64,000 nucleotides of DNA, taken from Bryum argenteum (Eukaryota > Streptophyta > Bryopsida > Bryales > Bryaceae). Position 1 is the stretch's first letter. Every line of letters begins with the position of its first letter. Both the position numbers and the translations under genes were made by a program. The notes under the pieces were generated by a model. That model made no database searches and was not told the DNA's origin. It worked only from the letters and a program-made list of their open reading frames with translations. The stretch is taken from the NCBI GenBank assembly GCA_037043015.1, contig CM073327.1, positions 14,862,727 to 14,926,726 of the forward strand, given 5' to 3'. Of the stretch, positions 1-10,320 are shown in pieces.

Positions 1-1959
1 ATGTAAGAGACCGGATTTGAGTGAAATCATTAATTTTGGATCCATATTAAGATGTTAATAAATTTTGGAAGTGAAATCTGTAAGTGTACCCAAAACCACT
101 CAACCTAAAATGTACATAGTGAGCACATTAAAATTTACAACTAGAATCTAAATTGTACCTCTTGCTTTGGATTGGCCTATGAGCAGTTTGGGGTGGTGTG
201 GGTTTTGAGCCACCTACCATACTCTATGTGAGAAACTAGAGAAGTATTCATGACTGCGGGCCTTTTCACATCAACCTTGCTACGAGCCTTAACTCATTAG
301 GTGAATTGAACTAGGGGTGGGGTATGGGATGAAGGTGTTAACCATTGAGAGCCTTGGCTTTCGAAGCACACAAAAGTCCTTGATTTAGTGTGTGAAAGGC
401 AAAGCAATAGGTAAGTTATTGTTCTCAATAATACTTCTGCATAGATGAAGTGCTTTAAAAAAATGTTGTTCTCAATCATACTTATGCATAAATGAAGTGC
501 TTTGAACTTGTGATATTAGTCGCTTACATTTTTAGATTAAGATCATTTAGTAGGCTATGTTAACAAACGTATAGAGGTACAAAGGCTAGAGTCAAGGGCC
601 AAGGGTAGAGGATGAGGGTAGAAGATCAGGGCCAAGGGTAGAGGATGGATTGTGTACTCTCCATACCCTAGCCCCTGGTTTTAACTACGGTTTGGGTATT
701 TCGCGATAAAATCCTTATGCCTTATTGTTTACGCTAGCATTAGCACCTAGGGTTGGGTTAGCATAATCGTCTAGTTTGGGTGATATCAAGTAGTATTATA
801 GGAGAATCTTCGTGCCCCATATTTCATGTTAGTCCAACACCCAAGGTTAGATGGCATTTTAGTTCAGCCTAAGTTGTGCAAGCACTAAAGCTCATCCAAC
901 CTTCAATGATGCAAGATTGAAGCCTCTTAATATTCCTTGTGTGACTTTTACCAAAAAAGTGAAAAAAGGTCATTCAGCTCTCAATGACGCAAGATTGACA
1001 CAAGATTGAAGCCTCTTAGCCTCTTAGCCTGGTATGTTAGCCACATGCCTCATAATAGCTGAGAACCTTTACTCATGTGAAAATCATAGCAGAACCTTTT
1101 TGATTGTGTAATAAGCCACCAAACCTCATTTAGCTATGAAAGTCCTTGATGTAAGGAGGCAAAATCATAGCAGAACCTTTTTGATTGTGTAATAAGCCAC
1201 CAAACCTCATTTAAGTCCTTGATGTAAGGAAGCATGGTATACACCAAGACAATCTTGCCATGTCCTCTTACCATGGTCCTTCTTGAATTTCATCACTTGA
1301 GAGTTCAACTCTCACAATCTTTGTCTTGGATGGTGAACTTCTTCTTTCGAAGACATGAATAATGTCACCCTCAACAAATCTTTAACTTCTGTCTGTAAAC
1401 TCTATCAAACTCCGAATGGCGTTGAATCCAGCAATACAAAGAATCTAATATTCGCTTCCAAGTGTTTCACTTTCAAGTTCAAAGTGAACCAACATGTTGT
1501 CCTCTTGGCATTTCAGAAACTCCGTATGCACATTAATGCATGACTACACGTATAAATGACATGATTCATCTCAGTACCTAGAAGAGTATTAATGTATTGC
1601 TCACACAACCACTTATTGAATGCTCAAAATCAGCGATTGTCCTCGTTGACAATACTTCCAAGTGCCAACCTTCCATCAGGCTGACAACATCATTTCAAGT
1701 TGAGACCTCCAGTTCAGGGGTAATAAAGATCATGGAAGGAGTTTCCAGAATGCTATGAGTACCTCATAGTATCTCTTTCGGTTGCAGGTCAGTTTGTACA
1801 AGGTAAGGAAACTCCTATGAGACAGGAAGAACGGCAGCAAGGAGAGAAGCCGTTCATGTCTGAATGTTCAATCAAGTGATTTATGCTACAGAAAGGAAGT
1901 GACTGTGAATGAGGGAGGACCCACCTAATTTGATGATCAGTTTACAAGAGATGGTGTAG
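1..1959. other. Gene-free stretch
   Basis: No open frame here looks like a protein and no RNA gene was recognised. It holds short local duplications, including a phrase around 'gaagcctctta' copied near 910-1030 and a clear tandem duplication at 1080-1232, listed separately. The last few hundred bases probably include the 3' untranslated region of the minus-strand F-box/LRR gene that follows. Confidence 0.6.
1080..1232. repeat. Tandem duplication, 81-bp unit
   Basis: A block starting 'aaaatcatagcagaacct' at 1080 begins again at 1161. The second copy is nearly identical but lacks about nine bases near 'agctatga'. This is a recent, non-coding tandem duplication. Confidence 0.85.
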
Positions 1960-3825
1960 TCATGGATCCCGCATCCATCTCTCGAGCTCATCCTCTTCCT
2001 CATAGGCAAGAAGAGGCTGGACTTCTTCAGGTTCGCCGCAGAACATGTGCCCAAGCTCAGCTCCATCGGAGCATATGTACAAGAAGGGACGGGCCTTAGC
2101 AAGGGCAGCCATAGCCCTTCTTTCCGCCTTGAGATGCCACCCCAGACCAAGCCAACGCAATCTGGGGAAGTACGGTTTCTTCAACCAGGCGAGCGACACA
2201 GCACTCATGCCCAGACAGTTCCACAAATCAAGCACGCGCAGCGTCCCTCCGAGAAACTCTTGTGGGAACGCCGAAGCCAAGGAGATCACGGTGGTGTCGC
2301 CAATGAGAGGACAGTCCCGCAGTCTAAGCTCCACGAGCAATGGCAGCCGACTTCGAACCAAAGCAATGATAGCTTTATCAGTGAGCAAGGGTATAGCAGA
2401 GAGATCTAACGACGCCAATGTGCTTGTGAGTGAGCCAGAGAGCAACGCAGTCACCCCATCGTCACTCACTCGCGGACAACCTCGAAGAGAAATCGATGAC
2501 AAGGGCGAAACTCCACTGCCTAAGATTGATAGACCCGAATCGCTCACGTCGCAGCCGTTCAATGCCAGCACTTCCAGTTTCGACAGAGACGCGATGGCTT
2601 TCATGCTGCCATCTCCGACGCTTTTGCAGCCCTTGAGGTTGAGGGCTTTAAGCTTGGTGCAGAATGCAAGGTGCCGGATCGAGAAGTCACTGAGTAGCCC
2701 ACAAGATGCCAGGGTTACACATTCGAGCCCAAGAGGCGTCGCAGGAAGGTCGTGAAAGGATAAATCCGTGAGCTGCGGCGTGTTGCTGAGCTCGAACGTA
2801 TGCAACTTCAAGCAGCTGTGAAGCATCGCCCTGCACCCCACATCTGTAATACGAGAAAAGCCACCGAACTTGATGCTTTCCAAGTTGGCGCTGATGCTCT
2901 CTGCCATAAGCAGGATGCCGAGATCAGTCACGCGCTTGAACGACACCGTCTGCGACCAGTCCTGGCTTCGCACTAGTGACAGACGTTGCAGCTTTGAACA
3001 CGTCCCGATTAGTTGCACACCCCGATCAGTCAGATCAAAAGCTTGGAGAGGCTCCTCGAACGGGCCATCCCGTAGCTCGAGTTCTAGTAGAGATGGTAGC
3101 CTTGAAGCAATGAGGCCAACAAGAGAGTCCGTAATTCGATCTAAAACGAGAGTCAGCTTCTTCAAAGAGGTAAAAGGATGGCTAGCTCGTGCGAGGACCT
3201 GAAACTCGTCACTCAAATGCAGTACCTGTTTGGCTTCGCGCTCTGCAATGAAGCCAATCTCAAGGGAAGTCAATCCAGAACCAGCTAACCGCGGTATGGC
3301 AGCATAAGCCCCTGAATCAAAGCAAGAGGATTCAGATCGCACTGTCAAAGACTCCAGTTTGCGACAGTTTTGGAGCACCATTTCCAGTGCCATGCTGAAG
3401 CTGTTCACTTCCTGCCGGTCTTCTTGCCACCCTAACTCCAATGACAAAACCTTCAGCAAAGGACACCTCATGGCAATTCCGCAGAGCAGCTTCGCGGAGA
3501 ATTGGTGGCAGCCCCAGAGACACAATGTGTGCAGCTCCTTTCTTGTAATTGTGTTGATTATCCCGTCGTCCATCTTGGAACAGTCCAATGATAAGTTGCT
3601 CAGCGACGTGTTGCTGGATAGTAGCCTCTCTACCACGGCCGGCTCCGTTCGCATGTCCGATAAAGAAATTTCCATTAAGCTCCCTAGAGCCTCCTCTGCA
3701 CACGAGCGCAGCGCCCGACAACATGCCGCTGTGGTGCATATGGACGGCACGTCGAGCTTTGAAATTATTGAGTACAGAAGTGACCGAGGAAGCTGTTCCA
3801 AGGCACTCCCCATGTCCACAGCCAT
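1960..3825 (-). CDS. F-box/LRR protein, FBL10-like
   Basis: Intronless 621-residue protein. Residues about 8-50 form an F-box (LPRSLLYSIISKLDVPSIC), the part that binds SKP1. The rest is a series of leucine-rich repeats of the cysteine-containing type (for example LKALNLKGCKSVGD, LSSISLRGCPRVSDDG), which would bind a substrate for SCF ubiquitination. The C-terminal block (WLKKPYFPRLRWLGLGW, then DELERWM) matches what I remember of Arabidopsis F-box/LRR-repeat protein 10, and the length is close to that family. The first ATG of the frame is used; a second Met at residue 5 is an equally good start. No close neighbour shares a strand or a promoter with it. The substrate cannot be told from sequence. 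Confidence 0.9.
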   Translation of the reverse strand: MAVDMGSALEQLPRSLLYSIISKLDVPSICTTAACCRALRSCAEEALGSLMEISLSDMRTEPAVVERLLSSNTSLSNLSLDCSKMDDGIINTITRKELHTLCLWGCHQFSAKLLCGIAMRCPLLKVLSLELGWQEDRQEVNSFSMALEMVLQNCRKLESLTVRSESSCFDSGAYAAIPRLAGSGLTSLEIGFIAEREAKQVLHLSDEFQVLARASHPFTSLKKLTLVLDRITDSLVGLIASRLPSLLELELRDGPFEEPLQAFDLTDRGVQLIGTCSKLQRLSLVRSQDWSQTVSFKRVTDLGILLMAESISANLESIKFGGFSRITDVGCRAMLHSCLKLHTFELSNTPQLTDLSFHDLPATPLGLECVTLASCGLLSDFSIRHLAFCTKLKALNLKGCKSVGDGSMKAIASLSKLEVLALNGCDVSDSGLSILGSGVSPLSSISLRGCPRVSDDGVTALLSGSLTSTLASLDLSAIPLLTDKAIIALVRSRLPLLVELRLRDCPLIGDTTVISLASAFPQEFLGGTLRVLDLWNCLGMSAVSLAWLKKPYFPRLRWLGLGWHLKAERRAMAALAKARPFLYICSDGAELGHMFCGEPEEVQPLLAYEEEDELERWMRDP

Positions 3826-5185
3826 ATTGCTGCTTTACCTACTTCGGCCTCGACAACATCAATAGCACATCCCGCAACATCGCTGTCTCCCAATCGCGAC
3901 ACACCCCTCCGCAACAACACCAGAGCTGGTCCACGTCCAATTTAGGTCATCTCCGACTTGAAATTTGCATACAATTGCAGCAATTGATGCACTGGAACTC
4001 TTCTGAAATTCTTAACAGGATCAGCAAGAAATTGGCCACCGATTAAAGTGTCGCATTAACTTACTACTCTTGTTCGGTGAAGATACCCTAACTACAAGCT
4101 CCATCCATCAGCGTCTTCCAATTCGCAATTCCGAACTAAAGAGCCAGTATAGAATTCTCTTAAGGTCGAGATAGTGACGGGCGATCATGGTAGCGGATGC
4201 TCGACTGCAATGCAATCTTCGAACACTTCCTGTAATCAGCTTACTCCATGAAAATCTGCGCTTTCTAGCTCAAAATTCTCGCACCATCGCTGCTTACAAG
4301 GTGAAAGGAAATCATCCGATCACTTCCTAAGCGAGAGCGCTCCACCTGAATTGTCGAGCCGAGGTGCGGAGGAGAGAAGCAATCGGGAGAGCGATGGCGG
4401 AATGGGAAGGTGAGAGGTGGGACACTTGGATGAATGTGGTGAGAATCAGGCATATGGATGAAATAGATGAGGGTCAGGAATAAGGATGAAGGGGATGAGA
4501 GTCAGGCACATGGATGAATTGTATGAGACTCAAGTCACTCAACAAGGCATGTGGATGAATTATGGGTGAGTCAGACGAATGGATATGTTCGATTCATGGG
4601 AGAGGAGGATGGAATATTGCTATAACAAGAGAACATGGAATATTATAGAATATTGCTTGCTTATAGATATTGAAAGCAATATTCCATCCTTCCCTTTAAT
4701 TCATGTTGATTTTGTAGAGTCTCACACGATTCTAGGATACCGTATCTTGGACATACCTTCCTAACAAGACGATCAACTTCGAGAAACTGTTCCAATTTTT
4801 ACATCACACCAAAACAATCTTTTCATTAATGGAGGGATCGCCAAGATTGATTTATTATCACTTCTGTTGGTTTCTCGCAGAAGTAATAGTACCTCTGAAA
4901 TGAGAAAAAGTGTTTTCTCTTATACTTCTTACTATGTTTAGAGAAAGTTAACACTTGGAACCCAAAGATAATGCACCCTAAATTGACAATCTGCAAAAGA
5001 ATTGATACCGTAGTAAACTACAAGATTTTTTTACTTTAATTCTTGATCATGAAGTACTTCGGACAATTTTCATGCTCATCAAAAGTCACAAGCTGAGAAA
5101 TGTTCACAAATATACACAAATGCAAAGACAAACAGTCTTGATCATGAAACAGATCGATTTTTAATGCGCAGTGCTAATCTCTAAA
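3826..5185. other. Intergenic, upstream of F-box/LRR gene
   Basis: This contains the presumed promoter and leader of the minus-strand F-box/LRR gene. From about 4380 to 4590 there is a degenerate short repeat built on 'atggatgaat' and 'gagtcaggca', present about five times. From 4600 to 5185 I see only AT-rich DNA without credible coding potential. Confidence 0.5.
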
Positions 5186-7987
5186 TTACAAGTCCATTGT
5201 CTCCCTAATGTCGACGGCCTTGAAGAAGTTGCCACCACCATGTTGGATCGCATATTTGTTGAGAGCACTTCGAGCACACTTGTCCCAAGTGGTCGCAATC
5301 TCACTGAGAGAAGTTGGTGTTGGCATGTCTAGGATACATTGCATAAACTTCTCTCGTACTCCTTCGTACCATGGGACTCTGCAAATTTCACCAAAGCATC
5401 TCATCAGCATGGCAAATAACTACAATGCTACAGCTCTAGCTACATCAAATAATTGTCAATGGTCTATGTTAATTTGTGATGTTAAATAATACTTCAAGAA
5501 AAATGGTCTTCTACAACTTGTGCACAATGATTCTCTGTTGGAGTTATAAAGTAGACTCTTTTAAGTCATTGTGGACAAGTTGAAGAAATAGTTTTCCTTA
5601 GTTTTCCTTCTAATGTAAGCTTAAAAGTTTGCCAAATTTGAGATGAATCAGGTGCAAATGATCTATTGAATAATATTAAGATTGAAGAGACAGCCACGGA
5701 CGATAGACAAAGGCTTACTCTGCTTCTGCTTCATTGATTGATTCGACAAAACAAATTTCGGGAGAGTGTTCGGGAAAGGCTGGTGGCACAATTAAAAAGA
5801 CTGTATACGGCTTCGGTTTCTGTCATTTTGTCCACCGATGTAATCAGAAATTGATGATCACAGTAGAATGAAAGCAATACAAGAACTCTGTCTTACGTAT
5901 ACTTGCTCCTCATCAACGTACAGATGAAATTTCAACAGATATCAACAAGTATGATATGGAGGCAAGCAAGAGCGGCTAATGTTCTTACCATGTCACCCCA
6001 ATCTGCACTTACACCCATAGCTTTGTAAGTGCAAGAAAGCCTAATGTCAGTCTGGCTTGATGCGGGAGCCTCTCCAGTACCCGTCGTGCTGATTTCCAGA
6101 AAAGTATCGAACAATCTGTTGTTGATGATCTTTATCTCTTCCTGCACCTTTTTTGGGATCTGACCGTAACCCAAACAAACGAAACTATGTTACTAATTTG
6201 AAGTGAGAAACGAGGGTGTGAAGTTACCACTGAAGGTAAAACATTTTTTTTGTTCATTAATCGTAATGAAAATGTTCTGCAGGACATTATGTTACGTTTC
6301 TAGGTTCTGTCCGTTGCTCTGTTCCATCATATTCCAAATACATGTAAACTTCGATTTTTAATGATCATTTCCTTCATTTTAATGAATCACATTTTGCGCA
6401 TAGATCGATATCGTTCATGATCATACCTCGATATTGTGGGGGCTGTTGGAATGTGAGACTGCAGAGTCAAAAGGCCTGCGCGGGATTTTGGTTAACGTCC
6501 CGTCTGCAGAGATCATGGTAGCAGGCACCGATTCAACTATACATTGAGACCGCCTCGTTGGAGCTGTTGCTCTAGTTGTGGCTGCCGGATCTTCATTAAC
6601 CTCTGCCTGATATCAGAGTAGTTTTTCATGAAAATCAAAGAAATCGTATCACTATTGCCGAGTTGAGTGAGGATGAAGATGAATCAAGTGAGAAACCAGG
6701 GTGAGGTGAGAAACCAGGGTGTGTAGTTACCACTGAAGGTAATTTTTTAATTTTTGGTTCATTCATTGTAATAAAGTGTTCTGCAGGACACTATGGAATG
6801 TTTCTAGTCTCTGTCCGTTGCTGTGTTCCATCATATCCCAAATACATATAAACTTCAATTTTAATGATCATTTCGTTCATTTTAATGAATCTCACTTTGC
6901 GCATAGATTGATATCGTTCATGATCGTACCTCGATATTGTGGGGGCTGTTGGAATGTGAGACTGCAGAGTCAAAAGGCCTGCGCGGGATTTTGGTAGTAG
7001 GCACCGATTCGACTATCCGTCGAGACCGCCTCGTTGGAGCTGCTGCTCTAGTTGTGGCTGCCGGATCTTCATTAACCTCTGCCTGATATCAGAGTAGTTT
7101 TTCATACAAATCAAAGAAATCGTATCACTGTTGCGAAGTTGAGTGAGGATGGAGATGAATCAAGTGAGAAATCAGGGTGAAGTGAGAAACGAGGGTGTGA
7201 AGTTACCACTGAAGGTAAAATAATTTTTTTTGTTCATTCATTGTAATGAAAGTGTTCTGCAGAACATTATGTAACGTTCTAGTCTCTGTCCGTTGCTGTG
7301 TTCCATCATAGCCCATATACATATAAACTTCGATTTTTAATGATCATTTCCTTCATTTCAATGATAGATAGATAGATAGAAACTCCGGTCCCTTTTTAAG
7401 GGGCCGGCGTGAATGAAGTGTCCGTTCGTAATGCTAATATCCCGATGGCCACCGGACAAGGGGAAATTGGAACAATACTACTTCCCCCTCTCGAGGGTGG
7501 ACACTATAACTACGCTAGTTTCTAGCCTAGTTAGAAGTGCCTTGAAGATACTTGACATAGTATCCCCCCAAAGGACTTTGAGGTACCCATACAACAAGGT
7601 CCAAGGACCCCCCACAATAGTTGGGTGGACTATAGTGGTGAGCACCACGCCGGCATGGGGAATGGAACCCACGACCTCCTCATTGGGGGCCTAAGCCCTA
7701 ACCACCAAGCCAAGGCTTGTGGTGCCTTCATTTCAATGAATCTCACTTTGCGCATAGATTGATATCGTTCATGATCATACCTCGATATTGTCGGGGCTGT
7801 TGGAATGTGAGACTGCAGAGTCAAAAGGCCTGTGCGGGATTTTGGTTAACGTCCCGTCTGCAGAGATCATGGTAGTAGGCACCGATTCGACTATCCGTCG
7901 AGACCGCCTCGTTGGAGCTCTTGCTCTAGTTGTGGCTGCCGGATCTTCATCAACCTCTGCCGCTGCCGGATCTTCATGAACCTCTGC
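5186..7987 (-). CDS. Unidentified gene with triplicated exon (5' end unresolved)
   Basis: I do not recognise this protein. On the minus strand five exons can be placed, all phase 0 to phase 0: 7781-7987 (69 aa), 6930-7082 (51 aa), 6427-6606 (60 aa), 5989-6159 (57 aa) and 5186-5419 (77 aa plus stop). The first three are copies of one exon, each starting AEV.EDPAA after 'gatatcag' and ending in (H/D)NIE before 'gtatga' or 'gtacga'. They share two basic patches (PTRRS.RIVES and KIP(R/H)RPFDS) that could be nuclear-localisation-like. The 57-aa exon begins IPKKVQEEIK. The last exon contains VPWYEGVREKFMQCI and ends KAVDIRETMDL. For the last exon, the acceptor at 5419 keeps phase but has a poor pyrimidine tract; the better-looking 'tttgcag' at 5379 would shift the frame. 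An initiating exon upstream of 7988 was not found, so the model is partial. No transmembrane segment or known catalytic motif is visible. Confidence 0.5.
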
Positions 7988-8071
7988 CTGATATCAGAGT
8001 AGTTTTTCATGCAAATCAAAGAAACCGTATCACTATTGCGAAGTTGAGTGAGGATGGAGATGAATCAAGTT
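6201..8071. repeat. Three tandem ~480-510 bp units
   Basis: Unit A is about 6201-6704, unit B 6705-7180 and unit C 7181-8071. They are highly similar over their whole length, each running from 'gtgagaaac.agggtgtg.agttacc' to 'gatgaatcaagt'. Each carries one copy of the exon of the unidentified minus-strand gene plus flanking intron. Unit C is longer because a SINE is inserted in it. Indels in the intronic parts have arbitrary lengths, whereas those in the exon are all multiples of three. Confidence 0.9.
7365..7726 (-). mobile_element. tRNA-derived SINE with (TATC)n tail
   Basis: A 362-bp insertion in repeat unit C, flanked by a perfect 15-bp duplication, ccttcatttcaatga, at 7350-7364 and 7725-7739 (the outermost bases may belong to the element). 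Read on the minus strand, the head holds a pol III A box (TGGCTTGGTGG, 7702-7712) and a B box (GGTTCCATTCC, 7659-7669) about 33 nt apart, as in a tRNA. The 3' end has a hairpin-prone segment (GGCCCCTT...AAGGGACC) and ends in TCTATCTATC repeats. The head, length and target duplication are those of a SINE. It lies in an intron of the triplicated-exon gene, in the same orientation. No coding capacity. Confidence 0.85.
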
Positions 8072-8892
8072 AGCGGTCCCTTGATTTCATGTGATTCAGA
8101 TCTTTGTTCGTATATTTTTCTCATCAATACGAAACGTACCATTCGCTCTGAGCCAGTACTGTTCGATAAGTCTTCAAAAAATCGTATTATGACTTGTAGT
8201 GGATTATGTCAGCAAATGAAAATCCACACAGCATCTTATTGCGGCTCGGACACCGTCACTGAAAGAAAAGCTCATCACAGCCCATGTTGAATTATCACTC
8301 GTGCTTCGAACGAAAGTATGCAAAAATGATCATAGTTGATGAAACGCGCAATCACAATCGGTACGAATGAGGCTCAAAGTTCTAAAGAACGGAGTTCAAG
8401 GGCAATACCCGACATGGGATGTGAGTCTGACAAAATATAACTGGATTTAGCGTTTGGAGTCCAAGATTACAATGAGAAGAGCAATAATCCACCATAAGAC
8501 GAAACTAACATGCATGGAGTCTAACGGCATTTGGATTCAAGAGGAGTGGGAAAAGGATATACAAGCAGAAATTGAGCGAAGAGAGGAGCAAAAATTCAAA
8601 TGCAGACATTCAACAAAATTCAAACTAACTATTGAGCGCCAAAAGCATGCCCGCCCCCGCCTAATAGAAAATTTTGAACGAGCTTCTTCCCCGCCTCTGC
8701 AATCACCTCGACGTTGACAGGACAGGAAATAGATGCAGAAGAATGGTGGGAGGAGTTTCATATTTACGTGGGCTCGAAGCGAGAGTAACTGTTTGTGATG
8801 TCGTGAAGAATCTGGGCTTGAAGAGTTATAGATTGGGATGGTGTGGAGCTTGCTTACAAGAGATAGAGCGGAGAGAAATTGAACGGAGTTTC
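7988..8892. other. Gap between triplicated-exon gene and F-box gene
   Basis: This probably holds the unresolved 5' exon(s) of the minus-strand gene to the left and the 3' untranslated region of the F-box gene to the right. A good donor-like signal on the minus strand (GAATG followed by gtacgt, near 8137) may end one missing exon, whose frame is open for only about 23 codons upstream. Nothing firmer can be called. Confidence 0.35.
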
Positions 8893-10320
8893 TTACACGA
8901 GGGCGGAGAAGCTGAGCTCGAAGGGCCATGGTAATGGCTGCAAGTGGCTTTCAGGAAGCTCCATCATGTCGGCATTCAAGTACTGGCTGGCGGGATTCAT
9001 CTCCGGGAGCCGTTCTTTTCGAGGAGGAATGTTGTTGGAAGTGAAAGAATACACCATGCCTTTGACTTCTTTCGGGTAGTAGATGCACACTTGGTTTGGC
9101 CCCTGCGCGACGCAGGTGCCACGGGACTGGCAAAGCGGCCGATGCTCAATCACAAGGCGACGCAGTTTGCCTTGCTTGCGTAAAGAGCTCGACAACATGG
9201 CGTTGCAGAACGCTTCCCGCTCGGGGGAGGGGTTGGGGTTGTTCCAAGCAGAAAGAGCGGTTAGCGTGCCATCAGGGTTGACAGTGGCAATCGTATCGAG
9301 CTCGTCGATGGTGAAGCCTTTGAGTCGCGTACCTTGGATATGAAACTCCTCGTAGTAATAAATAGTGCTTTGGCAAGTGACAAATTGCGCGTTCATTGCA
9401 CCCCCCCAGGCGTCGTAATTCCTTAAAAACTCGCAGCTCAGATTTTGCACCCATGTTCCTGAGTCGACGTGGTATGCCAACAAGAGGTTGTCAAGCTGAG
9501 GGCCACGTGCTAAGCAGTAGAGGAACCCGTTGGAGTAAACACCGTTCTGGTAACGTTGAAGACGCAGCCCTTGTGGAGAATTTCTAGTTTCTGTCCATGA
9601 ATTTGTGAAAGAGTCGTAGCACTCTGTTTTCCGAATGATTGTGTACTCCCCTGCGACGAGAGAGTATCCGCCTGAAACAATGATCCTGTACCTGCTGCCG
9701 TTTTTGCTGTCTCTCAAGATGTGGAGGAGGTCTGGACATCGCGGTTTCAAGAGAGGTGGCAGTCGCTTGTGTTCCCGTGTCAAGGGATTGCAGACGGTGA
9801 CGGGGAAGATTGTGCCCCTTACCAGAGCGCAGATGAGGCCGTGAGAGGAAGCGCAGAGCAGGCCGTCCGAGGCTGCGAGGACTGTGTCAGGATGATCCGT
9901 GTCAGCTACGAGCAGAGCCGAGAAAGATGGCAGCCACTTCCAAAGCTTCGTTGTTGGTTCGTAACCTGCCCATATCCACTTCTCCCCTTTAGCAACAAGG
10001 AAAGCCACGGGAGCAAAAGCGTGTTCGTTGTCTTGAAATTTTGTTACACACAACCGAGTGACATCCTGAAGCTCTTTGCACACGCTTTGTAATCTGATCA
10101 CACTGTGTGCATCCAACCGTGAGAAAATCTCAATCCTTAACTCCTGCGGTAACAGCAGCAGCAGGGAACTCTGCTGCTGGGCACGACGATTGCTGCTGCA
10201 GGCTTCTGCCGCGGCGTTCTTACACACCTCCTTCTCAGTGGACAAGACATGCTTCAACTTATACTGGCCACCACCCAATCGTGTGCCAATCTCCGAGCCC
10301 ATCTTTGCTATCGTGCACAC
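8893..10320 (-). CDS. F-box protein, kelch/beta-propeller type
   Basis: Intronless 475-residue protein. The F-box is at about residues 54-95 (LPQELRIEIFSRLDAHSVIR, then LQSVCKEL). The following ~350 residues have the pattern of plant F-box-associated beta-propeller/kelch domains: a stretch reading VCNPLTREHKRLPPL, then TECYDSFTNSWTETRNSP, then NGFLYCLARGP. It would act as the substrate receptor of an SCF ubiquitin ligase; the target is unknown. The first in-frame ATG is used; a second Met at residue 7 is possible. The N-terminal 50 residues carry a glutamine/serine-rich run. It reads away from WEE1, leaving a gap of about 1.8 kb between the two starts. Confidence 0.85.
   Translation of the reverse strand: MCTIAKMGSEIGTRLGGGQYKLKHVLSTEKEVCKNAAAEACSSNRRAQQQSSLLLLLPQELRIEIFSRLDAHSVIRLQSVCKELQDVTRLCVTKFQDNEHAFAPVAFLVAKGEKWIWAGYEPTTKLWKWLPSFSALLVADTDHPDTVLAASDGLLCASSHGLICALVRGTIFPVTVCNPLTREHKRLPPLLKPRCPDLLHILRDSKNGSRYRIIVSGGYSLVAGEYTIIRKTECYDSFTNSWTETRNSPQGLRLQRYQNGVYSNGFLYCLARGPQLDNLLLAYHVDSGTWVQNLSCEFLRNYDAWGGAMNAQFVTCQSTIYYYEEFHIQGTRLKGFTIDELDTIATVNPDGTLTALSAWNNPNPSPEREAFCNAMLSSSLRKQGKLRRLVIEHRPLCQSRGTCVAQGPNQVCIYYPKEVKGMVYSFTSNNIPPRKERLPEMNPASQYLNADMMELPESHLQPLPWPFELSFSALV

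Noticed and set aside
2045..2755. 236-codon plus-strand open frame
   Set aside because: It lies exactly antisense to the F-box/LRR gene and its composition (Ser/Arg-rich, no domains) is that of a shadow frame.
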